Shown in pieces: positions 8,427 through 16,785 of a stretch of DNA of 64,000 bases. Each line of letters starts with the position of its first letter. The first letter of the stretch is position 1. Below the pieces are notes generated by a model. The model did not search any database. It worked only from the letters and a program-made list of their open reading frames with translations, and was not told the DNA's origin. A program made the translations under genes and the position numbers. The DNA is taken from NCBI GenBank assembly GCA_964547105.1, contig CAZJLO010000001.1:99453-163452 (forward strand). Reading direction: 5' to 3'. Source of the stretch: RXOA01 sp964547105 (GTDB lineage Bacteria; Bipolaricaulota; Bipolaricaulia; UBA7950; UBA9294).

Positions 8427-9680
8427 ATGGCCAACAAAGAGTACTACGCCGATTTCATCAAGCCCAAGCCGCGCTGGCTTGCTTCATGGGATACCATCAA
8501 GCCGCGAGCTATCGCCTTCGTTACGGACGCAGGATTCGCCGCTCTCCTGTTGCTTGTCGCTTCGTATTTCTTCTCGCGGGTCATCACGGGAGGACAAGGA
8601 AGCTTCCTTGTGATTCCGTGGTGGGCTCTGTTGACCATCGTGATTGAGGTCGCTGTCATCTGGCAGTCATTTGGCGTATCTGTGGGCATGAGAGCTCTCG
8701 GGCTACGCCTTGTTCTTGTAGACCCGCAAGATCAGATAAGTCGAATCGCCCCTCGCTGTCTTCGTGTCCTGGCCTGGCACGTCTCCATCCCGTTGCTTGT
8801 TGGGATGATCTGGCCGTTTGTGTCCCGGGACGCCCGCAGCTTACACGGTCGACTGTCCCACACACAGCTGGTCGGCGTATCCCCTGAACAGGTCAAGAAG
8901 ACGGCGTGGTATCGCACGTCATCCGGCCTGGCTACGGTGTTGCTGGGCGTGGTGATTCTTGCCGCGGGGGTATCGATCACGAAGATCAATCTCAAGACGC
9001 TCTTCACCGAGGCCTCGAACAGCGCCTTGGTGTGGAGGGGGCTTTTCTCTCCGGAGTGGTCAGAGTTCGCGGAGGGTCTTGAGCTGCTGATGGTGACGAT
9101 TTTTATGGCGTTCATGGCCACGCTGTTTGCGGTAATCGTCGCCGCTCCCTTGAGTTTCTTCGCCGCCCGCAATCTGTTCCGCGGGAAAATCGGCAGGGTT
9201 GTCTATACCTTTCTGCGCGTGGCGACAAGTATCATTCGATCGATTGAGCCGATCGTGTGGGCGATCATCTTCGTGGTGATTGTGACGCCTAGACGGGCAG
9301 CGTTTGCCGGAGTCCTCGCGCTGTTCCTGCATTCCATCGCCGACCTGACCAAGCTGTACTCGGAACGGCTGGAGTCAATCGATCCGGGTCCTGTGGAGGC
9401 AATCACGGCAACAGGCGGCTCGAAGTCCCAAGTGATCCAATACGGCATTGTCCCACAGATTCTCACGCCGTATCTCTCCTTTACCCTGTACCGATGGGAC
9501 ATCAACGTCCGTATGGCCACAATCATCGGCGCGTTGGGGGGCGGCGGAATCGGGCAGATGCTGATTCAGTACACCCGCCTCTGGGATTGGGAACGAGCAG
9601 GAATGCTCATCCTGTTGATCATCGCGACGGTCTGGATCATGGACTACGTATCAGGTCGCCTGCGCGCGCATCTCGAATAG
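8427..9680 (+). CDS. phnE: Second PhnE-type permease with N-terminal RDD-like domain
   Basis: 417-aa partner permease. The ATG at 8427 lies two bases after the phnE1 stop; the same frame is open further upstream, but only inside the previous gene. The N-terminal 110 residues repeat the RDD-like pattern (AFVTDAGFAALLL, then FGVSVGMRALGLRLV), and the C-terminal 260 residues are PhnE, with EAITATGGSKSQVIQYGIVPQ as the ATPase-contact loop. The two permeases align along their whole length and probably arose by duplication, then act as a heterodimer. Confidence 0.85.
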   Translation: MANKEYYADFIKPKPRWLASWDTIKPRAIAFVTDAGFAALLLLVASYFFSRVITGGQGSFLVIPWWALLTIVIEVAVIWQSFGVSVGMRALGLRLVLVDPQDQISRIAPRCLRVLAWHVSIPLLVGMIWPFVSRDARSLHGRLSHTQLVGVSPEQVKKTAWYRTSSGLATVLLGVVILAAGVSITKINLKTLFTEASNSALVWRGLFSPEWSEFAEGLELLMVTIFMAFMATLFAVIVAAPLSFFAARNLFRGKIGRVVYTFLRVATSIIRSIEPIVWAIIFVVIVTPRRAAFAGVLALFLHSIADLTKLYSERLESIDPGPVEAITATGGSKSQVIQYGIVPQILTPYLSFTLYRWDINVRMATIIGALGGGGIGQMLIQYTRLWDWERAGMLILLIIATVWIMDYVSGRLRAHLE

Positions 9681-9713
9681 CACTTCCTCTCATCCGAGAA
9701 GCCAAGACCCCAG

Positions 9714-9923
9714 CTACTTCGTGAGTTGATCGAGGTAGGCTTGGATCTCTTCCAAACCGTAGATCGTCTTCATCATCTTGTAGTCTTCGAGCCACGCATC
9801 GGCGATCGTGTCGTCGCGACGGATCTCGACGTCTCCGATGCCGTAGGAACTCATCATGCGATGCGCTTCGTCTTCGATCTGACGGTCCTTCACCCGAAAC
9901 AGGAACCTTGGAAAATCGGACAT
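9714..9923 (-). CDS. Small hypothetical protein (69 aa)
   Basis: Short soluble, charged protein on the opposite strand to its neighbours. The ATG is preceded by GGGAGG at good spacing (AAGGGAGGCACG before ATG), which supports a real gene. It has no signal peptide or membrane helix; a central helical stretch rich in D, E, M and Y is visible. It converges with the phnE2 gene and stops 33 bases from its end. The family is not recognised. Confidence 0.6.
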   Translation of the reverse strand: MSDFPRFLFRVKDRQIEDEAHRMMSSYGIGDVEIRRDDTIADAWLEDYKMMKTIYGLEEIQAYLDQLTK

Positions 9924-10001
9924 CGTGCCTCCCTTCGGCGGTGGTGATTATACCGCGAGCTCAGTCGATGCAAATCGGCTCGCACAGCAGGGGAGGATTC
10001 C

Positions 10002-10423
10002 ATGCCCTTGGGGGATGATGTCCGATCTTGTGACCATCCGCAGCTCGTCTCGGCTCTCGGAGGGGAATCCGCCGTCGTGCCAGTGCGGAGCGATTTCCAC
10101 GACGCCGCGAGGATGCTCGAATCCGCGTATATCCTTATCCTAACCGCCGAATCGGGCATCGCGCCGGCGGGGATCCTCGTGTCGATATGGGTGCCGAAGT
10201 CGGATCGTCGGCGCGGTTTCTACTTCGTCGATGAGCTGTATGTGTTGCCGGCGTTCCGGCGCCGCGGCATCGCCCGGGCGCTTGTTCATGATTCTGTCAA
10301 TCGCGCTAAGCAAGAAGGCTTGGCCGGTGTTCGCCTGTTGGTACGCCCGAGAACCACGTCGCGAGAACACTGTACAAGGCGTTGGGGTTCTCGGAGGAAG
10401 GAGCTCTCTTGTGCCGCGGCTGA
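10002..10423 (+). pseudogene. GNAT-family N-acetyltransferase, frameshifted
   Basis: GGGGAGG precedes the ATG at 10002. The frame encodes a GNAT fold with the acetyl-CoA loop RRRGIARAL after FVDELYVLPAF. Near 10347-10349 (after LLVRP) the natural sequence continues in another frame as ENHVARTLYKALGFSEEG and stops at 10421-10423. That tail is the usual C-terminal strand-helix of GNAT proteins, so one base is missing here. In the unshifted frame the ORF runs on into the phosphorylase gene and simulates a 596-aa fusion. Either a recent mutation or an assembly error is possible. Confidence 0.75.
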
Positions 10424-10452
10424 TTGGCGACGAAGACGATCCAGACTACAAT
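10424..10452 (+). promoter_or_regulatory. Promoter of the phosphorylase gene, leaderless arrangement
   Basis: TTGGCG (10424-10429) and TACAAT (10447-10452) are separated by exactly 17 bases. The expected transcription start falls at or just before the ATG at 10461, and no Shine-Dalgarno is visible, so the transcript is probably leaderless. Confidence 0.5.
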
Positions 10453-10460
10453 TGCGGGTT

Positions 10461-11792
10461 ATGAACACAGTCGATCTGATTCGAAAGAAGCGAAACGGCG
10501 ATCCCCTCTCTCGTGAGGAGATCGAACATATCATCACCCGTTATGTGGCCGGCGAGATCCCCGACTATCAGATCGCGGCGTGGCTGATGGCCGTGTATTT
10601 CCGGTCGATGAACGACGAAGAAACAGCAATCCTGACAGATGTAATGGCCCATTCCGGCGCGATGCTCGATCTGTCAAATGCCCCAGGCTTCCCTGTGGAC
10701 AAACACTCCACCGGCGGCGTCGGCGATACGACCACGCTGGTGTTGATCCCTCTTCTCGCCGCCGCCGGCCTGACCGTGGCCAAGCTTTCCGGACGATCCT
10801 TGGGCCACACCGGCGGTACCATCGACAAGCTGGAGTCCATTCCCGGTTTCCGCACGGATCTCTCGCGTGAGGAGTTCCTCAGCCAGGTGGAACGATTCGG
10901 AGTCGCCCTTGCCGATCACACCGAAGACATGGTGCCAGCGGATCGTCTGTTGTACGAACTCCGCGATGTGACATGCACTGTGGACTCTCTTCCATTGATC
11001 GTCGCTTCGATCATGTCCAAGAAGATCGCCGGAGGCGCCAAGGGGATCGTGATCGACGTCAAGACCGGTGAAGGTGCGTTCCTTACGAAGCTTGAGGATT
11101 CCAGGAAGCTCGCGAGAGCGCTGGTATCGATCGGCGCCCATCTCGGCCGGACCATCTCCGCCCTGATTACGGGAATGTCGCAGCCATTAGGAGCGATGGT
11201 CGGAAACGCTCTCGAAGTCCGTGAGGCGATCGACACACTGCGCGGGAAAGGGCCGGAGGACCTCGCCAACCTTTGCTGCCAGCTCGGGGCGGAACTCGTG
11301 ATCGCCGCTGGGCAGGCAGGCTCACATCAAGATGCCCTTACCCAGCTTCGCTGCCTCCTTACAGGAGGCGAAGCTCTCGCCAAATTCCAGGAACTGGTGC
11401 AACTTCAAGGTGGCGATCCTCGTGTAGTGGACGATCCGGAGAGGCTTCCATCCGCGTCCAAGACGATCTCCGTCACTGCGGAGAAATCGGGAGTTGTTGC
11501 CAAGCTCAATGCCCTGGATGTCGGGCGTGCCGCGTCTCTCCTTGGAGCCGGCCGGTTCGTCAAGGAGGACCAAATCGACCCCGCTGTCGGAATCGAGATC
11601 CTCGCCAAGATCGGTGATCCCGTATCCGCCGGAGACAAGCTGTCCCTCCTCCATGTCAACGAGGAGGGACACGTCGACGAAGCGATGGGCCTTATGAGCG
11701 GCGCCTACATCATCAGCGATGGACCCGTCGAAGCGCCACCATTGATGATCGATCGGATCGCCGGCGATCAACTCGAATCGGTCTCGCCCTGA
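10461..11792 (+). CDS. pdp: Pyrimidine-nucleoside phosphorylase
   Basis: Cytoplasmic enzyme (443 aa) that splits thymidine/uridine with phosphate into base and (deoxy)ribose 1-phosphate. The N-terminal helical domain starts MNTVDLIRKKRNGDPL; the phosphate-binding KHSTGGVGD and the SGRSLGHTGGTIDKLE motif are intact, and the length matches Pdp/DeoA. I place the start at ATG 10461, where homology begins; the upstream part of the open frame is the broken GNAT gene. It overlaps the convergent cytidine deaminase gene by 25 bases. With that enzyme and the importer at 109-5017 it forms a nucleoside salvage set. Confidence 0.93.
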   Translation: MNTVDLIRKKRNGDPLSREEIEHIITRYVAGEIPDYQIAAWLMAVYFRSMNDEETAILTDVMAHSGAMLDLSNAPGFPVDKHSTGGVGDTTTLVLIPLLAAAGLTVAKLSGRSLGHTGGTIDKLESIPGFRTDLSREEFLSQVERFGVALADHTEDMVPADRLLYELRDVTCTVDSLPLIVASIMSKKIAGGAKGIVIDVKTGEGAFLTKLEDSRKLARALVSIGAHLGRTISALITGMSQPLGAMVGNALEVREAIDTLRGKGPEDLANLCCQLGAELVIAAGQAGSHQDALTQLRCLLTGGEALAKFQELVQLQGGDPRVVDDPERLPSASKTISVTAEKSGVVAKLNALDVGRAASLLGAGRFVKEDQIDPAVGIEILAKIGDPVSAGDKLSLLHVNEEGHVDEAMGLMSGAYIISDGPVEAPPLMIDRIAGDQLESVSP

Positions 11793-12184
11793 ACCGAAGG
11801 CCGAAGGCGAAACCCGTGCGGCAAAAGATCGCGAACGGTCGTTCTCAGAACGTTACCATCCGCCTTCGCCATCAACACGTCCATATCGGGGGCATGCTCG
11901 AACAGGACCTGTCGGCAGGCTCCGCATGGCGAGCTGAGCAACGCCTTGGGACACGAAACGGCAATGCGGATGAAATCATGCTTGCCTTCGGAGATTGCTT
12001 TGAACAGGGCCGTTCGTTCCGCGCAAATCGACAGGCTGTTCACGCCGTTCTCCACATTGGCGCCAGTGAACACCGTTCCGTCGGAGCAGAGCAGTGCCGC
12101 ACCAACCGGGAAGCCCGAGTACGGGCAGTACGCCCGCTCGCTCGCCTTGATCGCAAGCGCCATCAGTTCGTGATCTTTGATCAT
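11768..12184 (-). CDS. cdd: Cytidine deaminase
   Basis: Zinc enzyme of 138 aa converting cytidine/deoxycytidine to uridine/deoxyuridine. The zinc and catalytic motifs CAERTA and PCGACRQV are present, with the substrate motif NVEN upstream. The ATG at 12184 (MIKDHELM) lies two bases after the stop of the exported-protein gene; an in-frame start further upstream would overlap it. Its 3' end overlaps pdp, which takes its product. The substrate-side C-terminus is normal for the homotetrameric class. Confidence 0.93.
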   Translation of the reverse strand: MIKDHELMALAIKASERAYCPYSGFPVGAALLCSDGTVFTGANVENGVNSLSICAERTALFKAISEGKHDFIRIAVSCPKALLSSPCGACRQVLFEHAPDMDVLMAKADGNVLRTTVRDLLPHGFRLRPSVQGETDSS

Positions 12185-12186
12185 CG

Positions 12187-13056
12187 CTAGAACCGGATCA
12201 CCATCCCTACGCTGCCGCTGAGTCCTCCGACAGACATCAACCACCCGCCGGAGACGGACTGGCTGATCGGAACCGTTCCTTTAAGCCTCGCGTACAGGCG
12301 GAGGAATGGAGGACCGATCCCGATGCCGATGCTTCCATGGACCGCAAACGCGGTCCAACGAAGCGATTCGAGTTGAAGCTCGGAGATCAGCACGCTGATC
12401 GTCTCCTGAAGTGCACCCCCGACAACGGAGATCCCGGACATGATCCGCCCGGAGATCAGCTCCACGCCGACGCCAAGATCGATATCGGCAACAAGCAACC
12501 CGACCTGTTTGGCGATGTCGGTGGAAAGCACCATCGATCGAACTTCCGGTGCAACCCACAGCGATGCCTCGTCCCAGTCAATGACAAGAGGCCAGTCTTC
12601 AAGTCCCAAGCCGAGCCCTGCCATTTCCAGAAGCGACACCACAAGCGCTTCACTCAGCCACCCCGCCTCAATTCGGAGCGTATCGAGAACGACGAACGGA
12701 AGATGGAATTCGATCGCTCCGCCGATGTGGGGAACCGGCACCGCCTGAAGGAGAGCACCCGGCGTTCCTGCTGTCCAGAAGGGGATCAGAGCGGCAATCT
12801 CGTCCCCCACCGCCTCGACCTCCGCCGCAAGCTCTGCGGCGACTTCAGGCGGGAGGCCCTCCGCGATCAGCGCGTCCTCCCATGCCGACGCCGCTTGATC
12901 GATGACTGAAGGGACCTGTTCCAGCGCCGGCAACACGTTGATCGTGTAGAACGGCACGCCAACACTCACCGCTCCTGACATCGCCGAGAGCGAAACCGCG
13001 ACAACGATCAGCAGACCACCGATCCATCTCATTCGCCGGCACCCGTCGTCGATCAT
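12187..13056 (-). CDS. Exported protein of unknown function, C-terminal phenylalanine
   Basis: 289 aa from the ATG at 13056, which overlaps the stop of the acyl-CoA synthetase gene (ATGA) with GGGAGGGG upstream. A hydrophobic N-terminus (MRWIGGLLIVVAVSLSAMSG) looks like a signal peptide after a short basic lead. The rest alternates hydrophobic strands with glycine, and the chain ends in GMVIRF. A terminal aromatic residue after strand-like segments recalls outer-membrane barrel proteins, but the family is not recognised and the call is only descriptive. Confidence 0.6.
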   Translation of the reverse strand: MIDDGCRRMRWIGGLLIVVAVSLSAMSGAVSVGVPFYTINVLPALEQVPSVIDQAASAWEDALIAEGLPPEVAAELAAEVEAVGDEIAALIPFWTAGTPGALLQAVPVPHIGGAIEFHLPFVVLDTLRIEAGWLSEALVVSLLEMAGLGLGLEDWPLVIDWDEASLWVAPEVRSMVLSTDIAKQVGLLVADIDLGVGVELISGRIMSGISVVGGALQETISVLISELQLESLRWTAFAVHGSIGIGIGPPFLRLYARLKGTVPISQSVSGGWLMSVGGLSGSVGMVIRF

Positions 13057-14678
13057 CGCCGATCCCACCCCTCCCATTCGCGCCGTTTCAACTCGGCACG
13101 GCGGATTTTCCCGCTCGTTGTCTTGGGAAGCTCGGTGACATACTCGATTTCTCGCGGATACTTGTACGGAGCGGTGACCGCTTTCACATGATCTTGCAGT
13201 TCCTTGGTGAGATCCTCCGACGCGGCGACTCCTTCGGCAAGGATGACATACGCCTTGACGATTTCTCCGCGATCTCGGTGCGGAGCGGCCACAGCGGCCG
13301 CCTCGACCACGGCACGGTGACTGACGAGCGCGTCCTCGACCTCGAACGGGCCGATCCGGTATCCTGAAGTGAGAATCACGTCATCCGCGCGACCTTCGAA
13401 GAACAGATAGCCGTCCTCATCCACCCGGGCTAGATCCCCAGTGCGGTACCATCCACCGGAAAATGCTTCCAGATCGAGTTCGGGCGCCTTCCAATACCCG
13501 TCGAAGATCGCCGGATTGTCGGGACGCACCGCAATCTCTCCGATCCCTCCACGTGCCACCTGATTTCCTTGTTCATCGATCAACGTCACACCAGGGCCGG
13601 GCGTCGGAAGTCCCATAGCCCCGGGTTTCACCGGCAATCCGGGAATGTTGCAGACAAGACAAACGCTCTCGGTCTGTCCGTATCCGTCTCGAATCGTCAC
13701 GCCAAAGGCCCGCTTGAACGCTTCAATCGGCTCGACATTCAGGGGTTCGCCGGCAGAAAGCGCGTCCTCCAGAACAACGTCGTATTTCGCCATGTCCGGA
13801 AGCTGGGCGAACAAGCGGTACTCCGTCGGTGTCGCGCAGAGTTTGGTCACCTTGTATTTCTCGAGAAGTTGCAGATAGCGTTCGCCATCAAACCGGCCGT
13901 TGTACATGAGCTGCGCGGCACCTGAGGTGAGAGAAACCCCGATCGGACTCCAATACCACTTTGCCCAACCCGGTGCCGTCGTTGCCCAGATGACGTCGTT
14001 CTCATGAGCATCGTACCAGTAGCGCGCCGTGATCCGATGATGGCAGTACATCCAGCGATGTTTGTGAACGACCGGTTTGGGATTCCCTGTCGTTCCGCTG
14101 GTAAAGTTGATCGTCATCGGGTCGGACGCCGTCAACGGGACCTTCGGCTCGTCAGCCGGCGCCGCCTTCACCAGATCTTCGAACCGCAGCCATCCTTCCC
14201 GGGGCGCATCGCTCCCAATCAGCACAAACGTCTCCAGCGGGCAATCTCCCCTTGCCGCCTCCACCGTCTCCACCGTTGAAACATCGGCGACAATCAGCTT
14301 GGCGCCGCTCGCCGAAGAGCGATAAGCGATCTCCTTGGCCTTCAGCATCTCGGAGCACGGGACAGCGACACCGCCCGCAACAAATGTCCCCAATTGCGCC
14401 ATGTGCGCTTCAGGGAGCCGTGGCAGTACATGGAGCACGGGGTCTCCCTTGTTCAGCCCAAGCGCAATCAGCGCCGAACCGAACCGCCGGGTCCCGTCAA
14501 CCAGTTCCGCGTACGTGACTTGCCGTTCGTTTCCGGAAGCATCTTCCCAAAATACGGCAACCTTCTCTGGATTCCTTGCAGCGTGCCCCTCCACCACATC
14601 AACGATGTTGTAGTCCTGTGGGACGTTCCAGTGGAACTCCGCCAGTTCCCTTTCGTAGTCCGCGCGGGTGTATCGCAT
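13053..14678 (-). CDS. AMP-forming acyl-CoA synthetase (acetyl/medium-chain type)
   Basis: Soluble 541-aa ligase of the ANL superfamily, which activates a carboxylic acid with ATP and CoA. Motifs: FTSGTTGNPKP (P-loop), DGYGQTE, YRTGDLARVDEDGY and the C-terminal catalytic lysine in TTSGKIRR. The start is ATG 14678 with GGAAGGGG upstream; the longer open frame has no ribosome site. The acid is not obvious: the overall sequence resembles acetyl-CoA synthetase-like/MACS enzymes more than canonical Acs (650 aa). The next gene is translationally coupled but of unknown function. Confidence 0.88.
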   Translation of the reverse strand: MRYTRADYERELAEFHWNVPQDYNIVDVVEGHAARNPEKVAVFWEDASGNERQVTYAELVDGTRRFGSALIALGLNKGDPVLHVLPRLPEAHMAQLGTFVAGGVAVPCSEMLKAKEIAYRSSASGAKLIVADVSTVETVEAARGDCPLETFVLIGSDAPREGWLRFEDLVKAAPADEPKVPLTASDPMTINFTSGTTGNPKPVVHKHRWMYCHHRITARYWYDAHENDVIWATTAPGWAKWYWSPIGVSLTSGAAQLMYNGRFDGERYLQLLEKYKVTKLCATPTEYRLFAQLPDMAKYDVVLEDALSAGEPLNVEPIEAFKRAFGVTIRDGYGQTESVCLVCNIPGLPVKPGAMGLPTPGPGVTLIDEQGNQVARGGIGEIAVRPDNPAIFDGYWKAPELDLEAFSGGWYRTGDLARVDEDGYLFFEGRADDVILTSGYRIGPFEVEDALVSHRAVVEAAAVAAPHRDRGEIVKAYVILAEGVAASEDLTKELQDHVKAVTAPYKYPREIEYVTELPKTTSGKIRRAELKRREWEGWDRR

Positions 14679-14707
14679 CGTATGGGATCCCCTTCCTGCC
14701 TTGAGTT

Positions 14708-14736
14708 TTGAAGTTAACCTCAGATCCTTATAGCAT
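14708..14736 (+). promoter_or_regulatory. Promoter candidate for the 14770 gene
   Basis: TTGAAG (14708-14713) and TAGCAT (14731-14736) are 17 bases apart in the divergent region between the acyl-CoA synthetase gene and the hypothetical gene. A TATAGCATATC AT-rich patch surrounds the -10. Confidence 0.35.
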
Positions 14737-14769
14737 ATCATCGAACTCGACGCCAGTGTAGGAGGAACC

Positions 14770-15588
14770 ATGAAGGCAGCCGTTGTACTGACACCGCCGA
14801 TGTCGAAACGCCTCATTGCCCGCGGGGTCGCTCGGCACCCGATCGTATCTCAAGCCCTTGCACAAGGGAGAATCCTTGTGACCCTCGGCACAACCAACGC
14901 CTACATCGCCGAAGAGCTTGCCGGACGCCCGATTGCCCGACAAGCATTCGCTGCCGGGTTTATCGACAATCGCTGGAATATCAATGCGAAGCTCGGTTCG
15001 TCTCCAACCACTACGGCGACGAGCGGCGAAGACCTCCCTCTCGGCTACGGCGAGATCCTCATCGATCATGGAACGGCCGTGTCTCCCCCCCCCGATCCGG
15101 CCACGTTTCTGCAAACGCTGGGACATGCTCCTGGAGACGTCATCATCAAGGGAGGAAACGCTCTCGATCCGTTCGGAAACGTCGGCGTCTTGATGGGGCA
15201 TCCCGGCGGGGGAACGGTGGGGAAGTACTATGCTCTCGCCCTGGCGCGAGGGATCCCTCTGTTGATCCCGATCAGCCTCGCCAAGATGATCTCAGGCTCC
15301 GTCCTCGACCTGGCACTGGAGATGGGACGGGCGAAACTGGATCGGGTGATGGGGCTCCCGTGCGGCTTGCTCCCAATCACGGGAACCACGATCACCGAGA
15401 TCGAGGCAATAGAGCTTCTCTACGGAATCGAAGCATTTCACGTTGCCAGCGGCGGGGTGGGGCGGGGCGAGGGAAGCGTATCCCTTCTGCTCAAAGGAGA
15501 GCAGGAATCTGTCGAGAAAGCGTTTGATGCGATTACCTCGCTTCAACAGCAAGAGGAATCCCCGATCATTCTCGAAGGCCGCGCTTGA
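14770..15588 (+). CDS. Conserved-looking protein of unknown function (272 aa)
   Basis: Soluble protein with AGGAGG upstream of its ATG. Features seen: VTLGTTNAYIAEEL near the N-terminus, a glycine-rich central part (GDVIIKGGNALDP, LMGHPGGGTVGKYYALA), and a C-terminal alpha/beta segment (IEAIELLYGIEAFHVASGGVG). The glycine loops suggest nucleotide or phosphate binding, but I do not recognise the family. It ends one base before the YigZ-like gene, so it heads the yigZ-ruvA-ruvX operon. Confidence 0.75.
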   Translation: MKAAVVLTPPMSKRLIARGVARHPIVSQALAQGRILVTLGTTNAYIAEELAGRPIARQAFAAGFIDNRWNINAKLGSSPTTTATSGEDLPLGYGEILIDHGTAVSPPPDPATFLQTLGHAPGDVIIKGGNALDPFGNVGVLMGHPGGGTVGKYYALALARGIPLLIPISLAKMISGSVLDLALEMGRAKLDRVMGLPCGLLPITGTTITEIEAIELLYGIEAFHVASGGVGRGEGSVSLLLKGEQESVEKAFDAITSLQQQEESPIILEGRA

Positions 15589-15589
15589 G

Positions 15590-16207
15590 ATGGGAGATTC
15601 CTATCGCACGATCAAAGGGGAGGCATCGGCACGTCTAAACCGTAACAAATCAAGATTCCTTGCGTTTGTTGTCCCGATATCGGATGTCGATGCCGCCGAG
15701 TCGTACCTTGCTGAGTTGCGTCGCCGCTATCACGATGCGACACACCATTGTTACGCCTTCCGCCTGCTGCAAGATGAGCACCCCATTCCGGTCGAGACGT
15801 ATGATGATGATCGCGAGCCGGCTGGATCGGCAGGATTGCCGATTCTCCAGCAGCTCCGGAAGCCGGATCTACAAGACGTGCTCGCAGTTGTCGTGCGCTA
15901 CTTTGGCGGAGTAAAGCTGGGAATCGGCGGACTGGTTCGCGCGTATGGCGACGCGACGGATGCGGCGCTCGGATCAGCGACGGTCACGATCGTACAGCGG
16001 CACACGGAAGTCGAGGTCCGGTTCCCTCCCCAGATGACATCGGGGATCATGTCGCTGGTTCATCGCACCGGAGCCAAGATTGTCGGGACATCGTACGATA
16101 AGATGTCGATCGTAACCGTGTCGCTTCCGCCGAGTCGCGTAGACGGCTTCGTCGGCGAGCTGAAGAACACGACTTCAGGTCAAGCGCAATGGGAGGTCAG
16201 GCGATGA
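15590..16207 (+). CDS. YigZ/IMPACT-family protein
   Basis: 205-aa cytosolic protein of the UPF0029/IMPACT family. The family signature region RYFGGVKLGIGGLVRAYGDA is complete, and the N-terminal AFRL..ETYDDDREPAGSAGLPIL stretch also matches. The C-terminal ferredoxin-like domain (DUF1949 type) is present. The start at 15590 is one base after the previous stop; the frame extends upstream only inside that gene. The bacterial function is not well defined (translation-linked in eukaryotic IMPACT). Its stop overlaps ruvA. Confidence 0.9.
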   Translation: MGDSYRTIKGEASARLNRNKSRFLAFVVPISDVDAAESYLAELRRRYHDATHHCYAFRLLQDEHPIPVETYDDDREPAGSAGLPILQQLRKPDLQDVLAVVVRYFGGVKLGIGGLVRAYGDATDAALGSATVTIVQRHTEVEVRFPPQMTSGIMSLVHRTGAKIVGTSYDKMSIVTVSLPPSRVDGFVGELKNTTSGQAQWEVRR

Positions 16208-16785
16208 TCGACTCGATCAGCGGGCGCGTCGAACGGCGCGAGGGGGATCACATCGTCATCGACACGGGAGGTCTGGCATTCGCCGTGACCTGCCCCGCAC
16301 GCGCCCTTGCCGCCTGGGAGATCGGCCGCCCGATCACCGCTTTCGTACACCTTGTTGTTCGAGATGATGCGATGGAGCTCTACGGCTTCGCTTCGATCGC
16401 CGAGCGAAGCCTGTTTCGCGCGCTGATCTCGGTTTCTCAAGTGGGTCCGCGTCTTGCCGTTCAGGTTCTATCGAGTCTTTCCGAGCAGGACCTGGTTCGA
16501 GTGATTCGCGCCGGGGACATCGAGCGCCTGACAGCCGTCAAAGGAATCGGGCGCAAGACGGCGCAGCGACTCATCATCGATCTGCGCGACAAGCTGACCG
16601 ATGCCGCACCAATCGCCATCCTGTTCAACGACGTGGAGGAATCAGCCGTTCGCGCACTGACATCGAGATCGCTGGGATTTCCTCTTCGGGATGCACGTCA
16701 TGCAGTGGATCAGCTTCGTGGGGAGAATCTTCCCCTCCAAGATCTGGTGCGGCGTGCGCTTGAGTTGCTCGGTGCAGGGGGATGA
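16204..16785 (+). CDS. ruvA: Holliday junction DNA helicase subunit RuvA
   Basis: 193-aa protein that tetramerises on Holliday junctions and recruits RuvB. The OB-fold N-terminal domain begins MIDSISGRV; two helix-hairpin-helix motifs are visible (ISVSQVGPRLAVQVLSSL and LTAVKGIGRKTAQRLIIDL), followed by a C-terminal RuvB-contact domain. The start at 16204 overlaps the yigZ stop (ATGA) and has GGGAGGT at 16190-16196. The stop overlaps ruvX. ruvB and ruvC are not in this window. Confidence 0.95.
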   Translation: MIDSISGRVERREGDHIVIDTGGLAFAVTCPARALAAWEIGRPITAFVHLVVRDDAMELYGFASIAERSLFRALISVSQVGPRLAVQVLSSLSEQDLVRVIRAGDIERLTAVKGIGRKTAQRLIIDLRDKLTDAAPIAILFNDVEESAVRALTSRSLGFPLRDARHAVDQLRGENLPLQDLVRRALELLGAGG

